From Marinifilum sp. D714 (GTDB lineage Bacteria > Bacteroidota > Bacteroidia > Bacteroidales > Marinifilaceae): 64,000 bases of DNA. The translations under genes were made by a program, and so were the position numbers. The notes beneath the pieces are model-generated. The model saw only the letters and a program-made list of their open reading frames with translations, ran no database searches and had not been told where the DNA came from. Of the stretch, positions 1 through 9,803 are shown piece by piece. Position 1 is the stretch's first letter. Every line of letters begins with the position of its first letter. The stretch lies in the NCBI RefSeq assembly GCF_030851345.1, contig NZ_JALPNU010000001.1, forward strand, positions 372,001-436,000. The letters run 5' to 3'.

Positions 1-51
1 AACAGATCTTTGATCTCTTGCCTTTAATATTTTCCCTAACACATCACTCAT
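1..51 (-). CDS. Partial 5' end of a gene, probably citX (citrate lyase holo-ACP synthase)
   Basis: The left edge of the window cuts this gene after 17 codons. From an ATG at 49-51 it reads MSDVLGKILKARDQRSV. The I-L-x-x-R-D-x-R pattern close to the N terminus resembles CitX, the transferase that loads the phosphoribosyl-dephospho-CoA group onto the citrate lyase acyl carrier; a CitX-CitG fusion would look the same here. It lies on the same strand, just downstream of citD-citE-citF, which is where a maturation gene would be expected. A hairpin separates it from citF, so it may be only partly co-transcribed. Seventeen residues are too few for certainty. Confidence 0.45.
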   Translation of the reverse strand, partial: MSDVLGKILKARDQRSV

Positions 52-84
52 TCCTGCAAATCTCTTTAAAGACTTATAAAATTA

Positions 85-114
85 CACCCTAAAAGTAAAA
101 TTACAATTAGGGTG
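85..114 (-). terminator. Hairpin between citF and the next gene
   Basis: Arms CACCCTAA (85-92) and TTAGGGTG (107-114) pair perfectly around a 14-base AT-rich loop. On the minus strand the stem is followed by TAATTTTATAA, on the plus strand by CACTTTTCTTT. It could end or attenuate the cit transcript before the gene at the left edge. Confidence 0.5.
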
Positions 115-139
115 CACTTTTCTTTATATCAACTATCTG

Positions 140-1699
140 TTAAGATAGATTTTCAACATTGTGAATCACATCAATAATGGTACCATCGCGATATTCAACC
201 AAGGCAACAACTTTATCACCCAATTGTTTTTCCGCTGGAACACCAGTCATTGCATCCACTTCTTTCTTCAAATCATTAATGTCTACAACTTTAACACCTG
301 CTTTCTTCAAGGCAGCTGCAAGATTTGGTTTAGAAGGATTTACACAAACTCCACGCTCAGTAACAATCACGTCAACACTTTCACCAGGAGTTACAATTGT
401 GTGAACACGATCTTTCACGATTGGCAAACGACCACGGAAAGAAGGACAAACAATCACACTTAGATTTGCACCTGAAGCGGTATCAGAGTGACCTCCTGAA
501 GCACCACGAATCTCACCTGATGAACCTGTGATTACATTTACATTAAAGTCAACATCTACCTCCAAAGCACCTAGCACAACTACATCCAATTTGTTGGTCA
601 TTGCACCACAGTTGTTTGGATTTGCATATTGATCGCATGTTATTTCGATGTGCTGTGGATTGTTCAATACAGAAGTACTTACTGCAGCATCGAAAGACTG
701 TACATCAAAAATTGCCTGGAACAATCCTTCGTTTAGCATGTCAACACCGTAAGAAGTAACACCACCAATCATGAAGCTACCTTTAATGTCTTTGCGCTTC
801 ATATCTTCGCGTAGGAATTTAGCTACAGCCAAAGAAGCACCACCCGCTCCTACCTGGAACGACATGCCATCCTTGAACAAGCCAGAATGCTCGATAACTG
901 TTGCTGCAATACGAGCAATACGCAAATCCATTGGAGATTTTGTGATACGAGTAGTACCCGATGCAATCTTAGTAGCATCACCAATGCTATCAACCTTTAC
1001 AACGTGGTCAACAAAGTGCTGACGAATTGAACCAGGAACACATGGATAATCTACAAGGTTATCGGTTACAATAATTACATTTTTAGAGTAACGCGCATCA
1101 ATATCGGCATACCCCATAGAACCAAAAGCTGATGGCCCGTGAGCTCCGGTAGCATTACCTTCCTCATCGGCAGCCGAAGCAGCTAAAACAGACAAATCTG
1201 GCTTGATACGTCCAGTCAAGATATCTCTAACACGACCACCATGAGAGTGAATAATTGCAGGATGCTTTAATTTACCCATTGAGATAATTTCACCCAAACG
1301 GCCACGAATACCTGAAGAGAAAATTCTGGTAATCATTCCTTTCTCAACATATGGAACCAATCCATCATGTGCAGATGTTAATGAAGAAGAAGCCAAAGTA
1401 ATATCTTTGATTCCCATTTCATCTAAAATTTCGATTGTTTGCATCAAAACTCCATCTCCTCCACGAAGGTGGTGATGAAATGTAACAGTCATTCCATCGA
1501 AAGGATTACATTTCTTAATGGCATCTTTTAAATCGCCACACAATTTTGAAGTATGGGCTTTTTTTGCTTTTAATGTTCGAACAATATTAGTTGATGGAAT
1601 CTCATCACCAATAATGCTTTCCCATACGCCCTGGAAAGGCTTTAACTCACCAAGACCTTCTATATATTCAGGAATTTCAACTCCTAATGCGTTCTTCAT
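140..1699 (-). CDS. citF: Citrate lyase alpha subunit (citrate CoA-transferase)
   Basis: Encodes 519 residues, the usual length for CitF. In the citrate lyase complex CitF moves the acyl carrier thioester from acetate to citrate, giving citryl-ACP that CitE then cleaves to oxaloacetate and acetyl-ACP. The protein shows the family's glycine-rich stretches, for example VGAGGASLAVAKF near residue 280 and GSSGEIRGASGGHSD near residue 395, and it starts with the typical MKNALG..IPEYI. It is the last of three genes in the order citD, citE, citF, with a 43-base gap after citE. It acts in the cytoplasm in citrate fermentation. The genes for the activating ligase CitC and for a citrate transporter are not in the window. 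Confidence 0.95.
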   Translation of the reverse strand: MKNALGVEIPEYIEGLGELKPFQGVWESIIGDEIPSTNIVRTLKAKKAHTSKLCGDLKDAIKKCNPFDGMTVTFHHHLRGGDGVLMQTIEILDEMGIKDITLASSSLTSAHDGLVPYVEKGMITRIFSSGIRGRLGEIISMGKLKHPAIIHSHGGRVRDILTGRIKPDLSVLAASAADEEGNATGAHGPSAFGSMGYADIDARYSKNVIIVTDNLVDYPCVPGSIRQHFVDHVVKVDSIGDATKIASGTTRITKSPMDLRIARIAATVIEHSGLFKDGMSFQVGAGGASLAVAKFLREDMKRKDIKGSFMIGGVTSYGVDMLNEGLFQAIFDVQSFDAAVSTSVLNNPQHIEITCDQYANPNNCGAMTNKLDVVVLGALEVDVDFNVNVITGSSGEIRGASGGHSDTASGANLSVIVCPSFRGRLPIVKDRVHTIVTPGESVDVIVTERGVCVNPSKPNLAAALKKAGVKVVDINDLKKEVDAMTGVPAEKQLGDKVVALVEYRDGTIIDVIHNVENLS

Positions 1700-1742
1700 T
1701 TTGTTTTTTTATTAGTATCAATTTTGTAAACAGGAATAACTG

Positions 1743-2642
1743 TTAACTTGCAACCGACTCTTCGATTTCTTTTAAATCGATATTGGCATATTCAAGAACA
1801 GTAATTGCTCTCTGAACAACAGGAGCATCAACCATTTTTCCGTCAATTGCAAATACTCCAATACCAGCATTTTTATTTCGAATAAATTCTGAATAAACAC
1901 GGTAAGCTTTTCTTACCTCATTTTCGGTTGGGTTAAACACTTCGTGTACACCATCTACCTGACGAGGATTGATCAATGCTTTTCCAGCGAAACCAATCTT
2001 CTTAATGTACTCGGTTTCTTCACGAAGACCTTCCTCATCGTTAACATCAGCAAATACGGTATCAAGAACATCTAAACCGTGTGCTTTACCTGCCATTACA
2101 ATGCGCTTACGAGCATAATCAATACCTACTCCATCAGGAGTTTTTACGATACCCATATCTGCAGTTAAATCCTGTCCTCCAATTGTAATTGCATCAATTC
2201 GTGGATCAGCACCTGCAATTTCGTATACATTTGCAACACCTTTAGCTGTTTCGATCATTACATGGATCGTCATGGTTGGCTTTTTAATTCCATGTTCTTT
2301 TTCGATTCTACGAACCTCTTTCATGAAATCTTTCACATCCTGAACAGACTCAGTTTTTGGGAATCTGATATTATCAGGTTGTAATGGCACGATTTCTTCC
2401 AAGTCTGCCAATCCAAAAGGAGTATGCATGTTGTTTACACGCACGCAAACTTCTGTATCGTAAAATTCAACAGTTTGTAACATGTTACGAACCAAGATTC
2501 TTGCTGCATCTTTTTGGTTCAATGCAACAGCATCTTCCAAATCCAACAATACAGCATCGCAACCATAAACTCCGGCTTGTTGTATCATTGCAGGATTATT
2601 TCCCGGAATGTACAACATTGATCTTCTTTTCTTTCTAGCCAT
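1743..2642 (-). CDS. citE: Citrate lyase beta subunit (citryl-CoA lyase)
   Basis: Encodes 299 residues of the HpcH/HpaI aldolase / CitE family. It cleaves the citryl thioester held on CitD into oxaloacetate and acetyl thioester and needs Mg2+. The N terminus RRSMLYIPGNNPAMIQQA and the following DAVLLDLEDAV are family signatures that form the substrate and metal site, as is IDAITIGGQDLTADMG near residue 150. Its start codon overlaps the citD stop by one base at 2642, so translation is probably coupled and the subunits are made in similar amounts. Nothing is missing compared with active family members. Confidence 0.95.
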   Translation of the reverse strand: MARKKRRSMLYIPGNNPAMIQQAGVYGCDAVLLDLEDAVALNQKDAARILVRNMLQTVEFYDTEVCVRVNNMHTPFGLADLEEIVPLQPDNIRFPKTESVQDVKDFMKEVRRIEKEHGIKKPTMTIHVMIETAKGVANVYEIAGADPRIDAITIGGQDLTADMGIVKTPDGVGIDYARKRIVMAGKAHGLDVLDTVFADVNDEEGLREETEYIKKIGFAGKALINPRQVDGVHEVFNPTENEVRKAYRVYSEFIRNKNAGIGVFAIDGKMVDAPVVQRAITVLEYANIDLKEIEESVAS

Positions 2643-2929
2643 TACATTGTACCCTCCTGAATACCTAAAGAACGTTTAACAGCAGCTTCAACTCTAGCCT
2701 TAATTGTTGGCGTAAGAGCTCCCTTATCTTTTGCAATCAGGTGTACATTCTGGATATCCAAATCATCCAAAACCTGATTAATTGTATTTTTGATATCATC
2801 TTCGAACTGCAACATCACAGTAGATGAGATATCAATTTGGCGACCGGCTTCCTCTGATACAGGTTCGATCAAGACCATGATATCGCTTGATTCGAAAGTT
2901 CCGGCTTGCGCTTTAAACTTAGGTGTCAT
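2642..2929 (-). CDS. citD: Citrate lyase gamma subunit (acyl carrier protein)
   Basis: Encodes 95 residues, the normal CitD size. CitD carries the 2'-(5''-phosphoribosyl)-3'-dephospho-CoA group through which acetyl and citryl groups pass between CitF and CitE. The attachment site is visible as AGTFESSDIMV, with the modified serine at about residue 14. It is the first gene of the citDEF operon and follows a 936-base intergenic stretch that must hold the promoter. No clean TANNTTTG element was found close upstream; a TAAAATTTG (one base too long) occurs on the minus strand near 2986. Confidence 0.93.
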   Translation of the reverse strand: MTPKFKAQAGTFESSDIMVLIEPVSEEAGRQIDISSTVMLQFEDDIKNTINQVLDDLDIQNVHLIAKDKGALTPTIKARVEAAVKRSLGIQEGTM

Positions 2930-3253
2930 TGTTAATGATATTAGTTTAATTATTCCGTAAGAATTTTAATAATTGATTTTGCAAATTTTAATGTCTTTCT
3001 ATAGAAATCAAAGCACTTTTAAAGATTTTTGTAGTTAATTACATACTGTTTTAAAACACAATCAGGAAACGATTGCATATCAGCCTGTTATTAACAGAGT
3101 ATTTTTTGTAAGTATTTACATTTCTTACTATTCGCATAATTAAACAGGTAATTATTTTTTCGATTAAATATGAAAAATCATTATTTATCCCTCATGAATG
3201 TATGTTATCTATCAATTTTAGTTTGAAATATTATAGATCCGAACAAAACAACA

Positions 3254-3310
3254 AAGGCTTCGCGAATGCGAAGCCTTAATTGTTAGTGATTAGTTAGTGG
3301 TTAGAATTTG
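3254..3310. repeat. Hairpin plus TTAGTGGTTAGA motif shared with the 19.3 kb RNA cluster
   Basis: A perfect hairpin, GGCTTCGC / GCGAAGCC around a short GAAT loop at 3256-3275, is followed on the plus strand by GTTAGTGATTAG and TAGTGGTTAGAATTTG. The latter matches the conserved single-stranded part of the three units at 19250-19836. Read on the minus strand, the hairpin is followed by TTTGTTGTTTTG and could be a weak terminator. Its role is unknown. Confidence 0.45.
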
Positions 3311-3659
3311 CTTGCCTAACAACAAGAAAATCAATTGTGTGATTAGTAAAGTTACAAATGGTAATTGTGTTTACTTTTTAAATACGCCACAATATAAGTT
3401 TAATTTTTCTATTTCCGCAAACGTTTTCTAAAAAATTATTTCTTGCATTTTTTATTTTTATTTAGTCTTTAACTCAAAAAATAACTTGTCCGCTTTTAAG
3501 TGTCTATTAAAGAAATATTTCTGTTAACATTGCCAATTCTAACATTTTTATAAAAAACTACACATCACATTTTTGATCCAATTATTAAAAAAAATCATTG
3601 ATTAATGCTTTTATAATATCATTAATCAACAATTAAGCTAAAAATTAAGGAGCTCAAGC

Positions 3660-3797
3660 TAATTTCGTATTAGAAAGAATAAAGTAAATGACAGATTAGA
3701 AATTAGATTAGTAAAATTAAGTTAGAGTTAGCTAAAGCTGTTCCACACAAACAGTTTAAAATGAAAATAGCCCTGTACCACAACATGGGCTATTTTT
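3660..3797 (+). ncRNA. Possible divergent member of the TTAG small-RNA family
   Basis: A weak promoter-like TAATTTCG (3660-3667) is followed by a TTAG-rich stretch (TTAGATTAGTAA, then AAGTTAGAG) and a good hairpin with a T-run at 3764-3797. The layout of promoter, TTAG-rich stretch and terminator resembles the three units at 19.3 kb, but the promoter-to-terminator distance is 104 rather than 74-76 bases. The hairpin also serves as terminator for the gene on the other strand, so this may be coincidence. Confidence 0.25.
3764..3796. terminator. Bidirectional terminator
   Basis: Arms AAAATAGCCC (3764-3773) and GGGCTATTTT (3787-3796) pair perfectly and are flanked by A and T runs, so termination is possible in both directions. 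Confidence 0.6.
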
Positions 3798-3804
3798 ATT
3801 ACTA

Positions 3805-3844
3805 AAAAAAGGAGCAATTAGGTATCAACCCAAAAACTCCTTTT
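3805..3844 (-). terminator. Terminator of the ADP-dependent kinase gene
   Basis: On the minus strand AAAAGGAG and CTCCTTTT form a stem directly behind the stop codon at 3866, followed by a T-run. Confidence 0.6.
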
Positions 3845-3865
3845 CATTGACAATTATATTTTTAT

Positions 3866-5299
3866 TTACACAGCGCCAACCAATGATACTGATGAAATGG
3901 TATCACCCATTCCTACCAGAGTTACAGGCTTCTCAATTAAAATTGTTGGAATCGCAATTACTTCGATTTCTTCATTTGAATAAATACCTGAAGACAACAA
4001 ACCATTTTCTCCAAAAATACCATTAACCATATTGCTTAGTCCTTCAAGTTCGTTCAGACCAACATCCGACACTTTATGATCTTTGGCCCACATTAATACA
4101 TCTTTGTTGTTAATTGCACCAGTTCCAGCTTTAGCTGCAGCAACCGTAGCTGCCAACTGCATTCCATTTCTGTTTTGTAATGGAGTTACCTTAAATCCTT
4201 TTTGCTGAAGAGTTACATACAAACCAAACATGTGCAACTGCATTCTCGGACACTTGGTATAATCATATACTTTTAACATTCCTTTAAATAGGTTTGATGC
4301 ATTGGTATTCTGATCACACTCTTGTGCCAACTCTTCTTCTCCAATAACTTCAAGAATATCTATTAATTCTCGCTCATTAAATCCAAGACTGTCAACATCC
4401 TGAACCAAGCTATCAATCAAATGTTTTCTTACCACTTTATCCTGAGTTGATGCAACCTCAAGGTGAAGAAGATTATCCGGACATGATTTTCCCCATTCGG
4501 CAATCATCTTTTTCGATAATTCAATACGATCTGCTCCTTTGCTGCCATCAGCTAAAGTTTCATGCAACATCTGATAACCAGATAAAATGATATACTCTGG
4601 ATTTACATCATCCTTCGCCATTCTTTTATTAAAGTTATCATCAATATGAAGTTTGAAGTTCAATGGATCGTAGGTTGCAATGAATCGATTTGCTTTAGGA
4701 CAAGTGTAAGTTTCACCACCAATGGTTAGCGTATCTCCTTTGTCAAACTCAATAATCCAGTGAATTAATGCATTATCATCTTTACGATCTACATTAAAGG
4801 CCTGTTGCAGCTCTCCATTCTCATCAGTTGTTAATAAGTTTGGTAAATCCAGAAACAATTGAGACTGCTCTTTAGGAGCAGATGCACAATGTACATAAAC
4901 ATTTTGTACGCCGCATACGGCCATTGCATTGGCAACGATTCCTCCCTGGCCTCCCATTTGCAATTTATCGTACCCAACATTCTTATTCAACCAATAAAAC
5001 ACTTCAACATCTTCAATTAACCATTCCTCAGCAATACCGCCTTTAAAGCAGTGAAGAATACCTCTTATTGCATCCTCGTATTTTCTGATTGCTTTCTCTT
5101 CTTCAGATACAATTAAATTTGTGTCAAGCTTATTGTTTTCAACCAACTTCTCTACATCTTTTCCACTCACCTTAATCACAGCATCAACATTCGCATTAAA
5201 GGCACTAATTAAACCTTTAATCTCTCCCATTTTCTCCAATTGCTCAGGCGCCGTACTATAATTCTTAAGCCAGGCAGCTTTTAATTCACTTTTTGACAT
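3866..5299 (-). CDS. ADP-dependent phosphofructokinase/glucokinase family protein
   Basis: Encodes 477 residues of the ADP-dependent sugar kinase family (ribokinase-like fold). These enzymes phosphorylate fructose 6-phosphate or glucose with ADP instead of ATP as donor. The C-terminal VTLVGMGDTISSVSLVGAV carries the conserved G-x-G-D catalytic aspartate, and GLISAFNANVDAVIKV near the N terminus and GGQGGIVANAMAV near residue 120 fit the sugar-binding part. The length fits archaeal ADP-PFK/ADP-GK. It stands alone between terminators, about 200 bases after the SPFH gene. Which sugar it uses cannot be told from sequence. A weakly matching promoter, ATTAATTTGC, occurs upstream near 5360. Confidence 0.85.
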   Translation of the reverse strand: MSKSELKAAWLKNYSTAPEQLEKMGEIKGLISAFNANVDAVIKVSGKDVEKLVENNKLDTNLIVSEEEKAIRKYEDAIRGILHCFKGGIAEEWLIEDVEVFYWLNKNVGYDKLQMGGQGGIVANAMAVCGVQNVYVHCASAPKEQSQLFLDLPNLLTTDENGELQQAFNVDRKDDNALIHWIIEFDKGDTLTIGGETYTCPKANRFIATYDPLNFKLHIDDNFNKRMAKDDVNPEYIILSGYQMLHETLADGSKGADRIELSKKMIAEWGKSCPDNLLHLEVASTQDKVVRKHLIDSLVQDVDSLGFNERELIDILEVIGEEELAQECDQNTNASNLFKGMLKVYDYTKCPRMQLHMFGLYVTLQQKGFKVTPLQNRNGMQLAATVAAAKAGTGAINNKDVLMWAKDHKVSDVGLNELEGLSNMVNGIFGENGLLSSGIYSNEEIEVIAIPTILIEKPVTLVGMGDTISSVSLVGAV

Positions 5300-5440
5300 T
5301 TGAGATGTTTTATTTTATTATTTAGTTATAATCACAAGTTTAACTAGCAAATTAATGTAATTATTGATCAAAAACTTAATGTAGAAGTGATTTTTGTTCA
5401 AAATTTTACCGCAACGGTTTGCAGAACAAACACAAAAAAA

Positions 5441-5465
5441 GCCCTCGCAATTTACTTGCGAAGGC
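5441..5465 (-). terminator. Terminator of the SPFH gene
   Basis: On the minus strand GCCTTCGCAA and TTGCGAGGGC form a stem with one mismatch around a five-base loop, followed by seven T. Confidence 0.7.
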
Positions 5466-5502
5466 CATAACTGAATTTCGAAAATTTAAAGGACTATTTT
5501 TT

Positions 5503-6804
5503 TTATTTCGTATCCATTAACTGATTTGCCATAGCTGCACCAATTAATGATTCAAGTGGTGTTTTTCCATTTTTGCCATCATTGCCAGTAATCATTACAT
5601 CCGGGAATTTAATTTTAGCAATCTCCTTAGCAACACCAATTGCAATTTCTTTTTCGATTTGAGCTCTCTCCTGAGGTGTCAAACCTGCCGAAACCAGCTT
5701 AGCATTTTGATAAGATTCTGCATCAGCAGCTACTTTTTTAGCAGCTGATTTAAGCTTCTCTGTTTCTAATGCAATTGCTGCAAGTCTTTTGTTTGTTTCC
5801 TCTTGTTTCAACTTTGTCTCAATAGAAATCAAGGCTTTCACCTGCTCCTTTTCCTGAGCAACACGCTCTGCAGCTTTATCTCTTTCCCCTTCTGCTACAA
5901 TACGTGCCTGAGCATCTTTCGCAGTCTTAATTTTCTGTTGTTCTAATTGTCTTTTCGCCGATTCATCACGCTGTGCTTCCAATCGTTTTTTAAATACTGC
6001 TTCAAGTATAACATCATCAACAATAACCTGAGCTACAATAATGTTATTCTCGTTAATATCATGAGGGATACGAATGAATTTTCCATTCTCATCTTTTCTC
6101 TTCTTTACCTCATAACGCGTTTGGATTTCCTTGATCTCACGACTACTATCTTCAATTGAAGAAATTATGGTATCACGATACTCCAATTTTTCTACACTAT
6201 AAGCTCCATCCTTCAACTGATCCTCGATAGCTACCCTAAAGTCCGATGCAGATCCGGAAATATAATCTTGTGCTGCAAACATATAACCTGTATTTGATAC
6301 AACCTCACGAACGGTTGGAATCAAGGTGTTGTTGGCAAGGTTTTGCAATGACCTAAACTCGATTGCCATTTCTATGAATGATTCTTTATCGGTTGGCAAT
6401 TGAAAACGAGTAGACAATTTTGCAGAGGCTGTTACCTGATCGATAAAACGAATTGGAATTGGATTCATCACTCCTTCGATATCATCATTCTTCTCACCCT
6501 TGCTCACTACCTTAACATCAATATATTTCTGCCAAGGAATAATTTTTGCAAAACCTCTCCATTTAATCCCTTCTGTCATTACAGCATCCTTTCCTCCATT
6601 AGGATAAACAACAAAATACTGATACCCTGGTTCTGCCCAGAAAAACATAAATGGCAAAATAATCATAACAACTCCTGATCCCATTACTCCAAGAGAAAAC
6701 CTGGAAGTAAGCTTCGAAAATGCCTGTGACTTACTAACCAATAATGGCTTTAACAATAGCATTGCCAATCCTGCTAATACAATAATAACTCCTAATACAA
6801 TCAT
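5503..6804 (-). CDS. SPFH/band 7 (prohibitin-like) membrane protein
   Basis: Encodes 433 residues. Two hydrophobic segments near the N terminus (about residues 1-20 and 37-60) anchor it in the membrane. They are followed by an SPFH/band-7 region of roughly 200 residues with the typical VKEVVSNT-like helix (TLIPTVREVVSNTGYMFAAQ). Residues about 265-390 are charged and rich in A, K, E and R and likely form a long coiled coil, as in flotillins and prohibitins, which assemble into large membrane rings. The short C terminus ends in a KTPLESLIGAAMANQL segment. It has its own terminator. The function in Bacteroidota is not defined; membrane organisation or quality control is an inference from the family. 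Confidence 0.8.
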   Translation of the reverse strand: MIVLGVIIVLAGLAMLLLKPLLVSKSQAFSKLTSRFSLGVMGSGVVMIILPFMFFWAEPGYQYFVVYPNGGKDAVMTEGIKWRGFAKIIPWQKYIDVKVVSKGEKNDDIEGVMNPIPIRFIDQVTASAKLSTRFQLPTDKESFIEMAIEFRSLQNLANNTLIPTVREVVSNTGYMFAAQDYISGSASDFRVAIEDQLKDGAYSVEKLEYRDTIISSIEDSSREIKEIQTRYEVKKRKDENGKFIRIPHDINENNIIVAQVIVDDVILEAVFKKRLEAQRDESAKRQLEQQKIKTAKDAQARIVAEGERDKAAERVAQEKEQVKALISIETKLKQEETNKRLAAIALETEKLKSAAKKVAADAESYQNAKLVSAGLTPQERAQIEKEIAIGVAKEIAKIKFPDVMITGNDGKNGKTPLESLIGAAMANQLMDTK

Positions 6805-7008
6805 AAATTAATTTGGTTTAATTGATTTTCTAATTCAAGGACCAAAGTATAATTTAAAATTGAAATCGTTATTATTTTTATGTTCGTTTTCGATTAAGAT
6901 AATTTTTACACCGTGAAACCTGTTTTTTTACATGTTATACTAGAAACAAAAAAGCTCACCTTATAGATGAGCTTCCCGTTAATTAAAGTTTGCTATTCAA
7001 TAAAACCT

Positions 7009-9600
7009 CTAAACATTCCTAAACAAAAGGCTTCCATCTTGTACATCCACCAATATTTTTTGGTTGGCTGTAATGTTTTCAGACAGTATCTGCTTTGACA
7101 GTTCATTTAGTACCTTTTTTTGCAGTACTCGTTTAATAGGTCTGGCTCCAAATTGAGGATCAAAGCCCAGGTTACCAAGATATTCTATAGCCGATTCACT
7201 TAAATCAATGCTGATATCATTCTTGGAAAGCATCTGCTGAACTGATTTAAATTGCAAGCCAACAATTCGCTTCACTTCCTCTCTATCCAAAGGAGTAAAT
7301 ACTATCGTTTCATCAATTCTATTTAAAAACTCAGGTCGAATACTCTTTTTCAAAAGCTCTAAAACTTCATTTCTAGCTTGCCATAGCATTTCTCCTTTAT
7401 TGCTCTCATTCATCTTTTCAATTTTTTCCTGAATCAGATGAGACCCAACATTAGAGGTCATGATTACAATGGTATTCTTAAAATCGACTACTCTTCCTTT
7501 ATTATCCGTTAATCTGCCATCATCTAAAACCTGAAGCAGTATATTGAAAACATCTGGATGAGCTTTTTCAATTTCATCTAAAAGAACAACTGAGTATGGT
7601 TTTCTGCGAACAGCTTCAGTTAGCTGACCACCCTCATCATAACCAACATATCCCGGAGGTGCACCAATCAACCTTGAAACAGAATGTCTTTCCTGATATT
7701 CAGACATATCAATACGTGTCATTTGATTTTCATCATCGAAGAGAAATTCTGCCAAAGCCTTAGCCAATTCTGTTTTACCAACACCAGTTGTACCCAAGAA
7801 AATAAATGAACCAATCGGTCTTTTTGCATCCTGCAAACCTGCACGACTTCTTCTTACCGCATCTGCAACAGCCGAAATTCCTTCATCTTGTCCAACAACA
7901 CGTTTGTGTAATTCCTCTTCTAAGGACATTAACTTCTGGCGTTCACTTTTCAGCATTCTATTTACAGGAATACCGGTCCAACGTGATACCACCTCAGCAA
8001 TATCATCATTCATCACTTCTTCTTTGATTAATGCATCAGAATTCTGGTTTTGTTTTAATATTTCGTTCAGAGCTTCAATTTCTTCTTCAACCTCTTTAAG
8101 CTTGCCGTAACGAATCTCTGCAACTCTACCATAATCACCTTCACGCTCTGCTTTTTCAGCATCATATTTCAAAGATTCCAACAACTCCTTGTTCTTCTGA
8201 ATACCATCAATCACCTCACGTTCTGCTTCCCACTTGGCTCGATACTTTAATCTTTCATCATTAAGCTCAGCAATTTCACGCGCCAATTCATCCTGCTTTT
8301 TCGAATCTCCCTCACGTTGAATAGCCAACTTTTCAATTTCCAACTGCTTTATCTTTCTTTCAATCTCATCCAATTCTTCTGGTAATGAATTCATTTCCAA
8401 ACGAAGCTTCGCAGCTGCCTCATCGATCAAGTCAATTGCTTTATCCGGAAGAAAACGATCCGAAATGTATCGTTGCGATAGCTCAACGGCCGCAATAATA
8501 GCCTCGTCTCGAATTTGAACCTTATGATGATTTTCATAACGCTCCTTCAATCCTCGAAGGATAGAAATCGCGCTAAGAGTATCAGGTTCATCAACCATTA
8601 CCTTCTGAAACCTACGCTCAAGAGCCTTATCTTTCTCAAAATATTTTTGGTATTCGTTTAGAGTAGTCGCACCAATGGCACGCAAATCGCCACGGGCCAA
8701 TGCAGGTTTTAAAATATTGGCAGCATCCATGGCTCCTTCGCTTTTTCCAGCTCCTACCAAAGTATGAATTTCATCTATAAAGAGTACAATTTCACCATCC
8801 GATTCAACTACCTCTTTCACTACTGATTTTAGTCGCTCCTCGAATTCGCCTTTATATTTGGCACCAGCTATCAAAGCCCCCATATCAAGCGAGAAGATTT
8901 TTTTACTTTTCAAATTATCCGGCACATCACCCTTTATAATTCTATGTGCCAAACCTTCAGCAATGGCAGTCTTTCCAACTCCTGGTTCCCCAATCAAAAT
9001 TGGATTATTCTTGGTTCTTCGCGAAAGAATTTGAAGAATTCTTCTAATCTCCTCATCTCTCCCAATTACCGGATCGAGTTTTCCATTTCTTGCTCTTTCA
9101 TTCAAATCAACCGCAAATCGACTCAAGGAATTAAAAGTATCTTCAGCCGTTTGTGAATCAACCTTGGCTCCTTTTCTCAAATCTTTAATGGCTGCAGTAA
9201 GTTCTTTCTCCGACACTCCATTATCCTTAAATAGCTGTGCAATTTGATCTCTCCCTTTTAGCAGTGCCAATAAAATATGCTCGATGCTAACGAATTGATC
9301 GCCCATTTTACTTGATACGCTAACAGCTTCCTGCAAAACAGCACTTGCCTCTCTCGATAAAAATGGCTCTCCACCACTAACCTTTGGCAATGATTCCAGA
9401 ATCTTATCCAATACCATATTAAAGTTTTGGACATTCACTCCAAGTTTATTCATCAAGAAACCAGCAACATTCTCTCCCTCCGAAAAAATCCCTTTCAACA
9501 AGTGAGCTGTTTCGATAGCCTGCTGCTGATTTCCTTGAGCAATCTGAAATGCTTTTTCGATTGCCTGCTGCGATTTAATTGTGAAATTATTAAAGTTCAT
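7009..9600 (-). CDS. clpB: ATP-dependent chaperone ClpB
   Basis: Encodes 863 residues, full ClpB length. It dissolves protein aggregates together with DnaK. In order: a double Clp N domain (1-145), first AAA+ domain with Walker A GEPGVGKT at about 204-211 and Walker B VLFIDEIH, the long M-domain coiled coil (about 400-520) that separates ClpB from ClpA/ClpC, and a second AAA+ domain with [14 protein letters not shown] and [11 protein letters not shown]. No IGF/L loop for ClpP binding is evident. It is a single gene. I saw no CIRCE element upstream, so heat-shock control, if present, uses another signal. Confidence 0.97.
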   Translation of the reverse strand: MNFNNFTIKSQQAIEKAFQIAQGNQQQAIETAHLLKGIFSEGENVAGFLMNKLGVNVQNFNMVLDKILESLPKVSGGEPFLSREASAVLQEAVSVSSKMGDQFVSIEHILLALLKGRDQIAQLFKDNGVSEKELTAAIKDLRKGAKVDSQTAEDTFNSLSRFAVDLNERARNGKLDPVIGRDEEIRRILQILSRRTKNNPILIGEPGVGKTAIAEGLAHRIIKGDVPDNLKSKKIFSLDMGALIAGAKYKGEFEERLKSVVKEVVESDGEIVLFIDEIHTLVGAGKSEGAMDAANILKPALARGDLRAIGATTLNEYQKYFEKDKALERRFQKVMVDEPDTLSAISILRGLKERYENHHKVQIRDEAIIAAVELSQRYISDRFLPDKAIDLIDEAAAKLRLEMNSLPEELDEIERKIKQLEIEKLAIQREGDSKKQDELAREIAELNDERLKYRAKWEAEREVIDGIQKNKELLESLKYDAEKAEREGDYGRVAEIRYGKLKEVEEEIEALNEILKQNQNSDALIKEEVMNDDIAEVVSRWTGIPVNRMLKSERQKLMSLEEELHKRVVGQDEGISAVADAVRRSRAGLQDAKRPIGSFIFLGTTGVGKTELAKALAEFLFDDENQMTRIDMSEYQERHSVSRLIGAPPGYVGYDEGGQLTEAVRRKPYSVVLLDEIEKAHPDVFNILLQVLDDGRLTDNKGRVVDFKNTIVIMTSNVGSHLIQEKIEKMNESNKGEMLWQARNEVLELLKKSIRPEFLNRIDETIVFTPLDREEVKRIVGLQFKSVQQMLSKNDISIDLSESAIEYLGNLGFDPQFGARPIKRVLQKKVLNELSKQILSENITANQKILVDVQDGSLLFRNV

Positions 9601-9803
9601 ATTCTGTGTTATTTATTCTTTTTCTTTGTTTCAAAACCACCCAAAGGATTTCAAATTATTTGCCAATTCGCAAAAACTGAAATATTGACGTATAATCACC
9701 AAAACACTCCGTCAATTTGACATATTATTAAAACCTTTTCTGAAACATTTTCCGATTAACTCAATTTAACACAAGCTAAACCTGATATATCTGGATATTT
9801 ATA

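Larger units (their letters stand above)
2930..3865. other. 936-base intergenic region with hairpins and TTAG-rich repeats
   Basis: No convincing gene was seen. From right to left it holds two terminator-like hairpins behind the ADP-dependent kinase gene (3805-3844 and 3764-3796), a TTAG-rich stretch at 3691-3742, a long AT-rich stretch, and at 3254-3310 a strong hairpin next to a GTTAGTGATTAG / TAGTGGTTAGA sequence that recurs in the small-RNA cluster near 19.3 kb. The promoter of citDEF should lie in its left part. Confidence 0.6.

Noticed and set aside
2970-2996. TAAAATTTG on the minus strand as citD promoter.
   Set aside because: One base too many between TA and TTTG; kept only as a remark.
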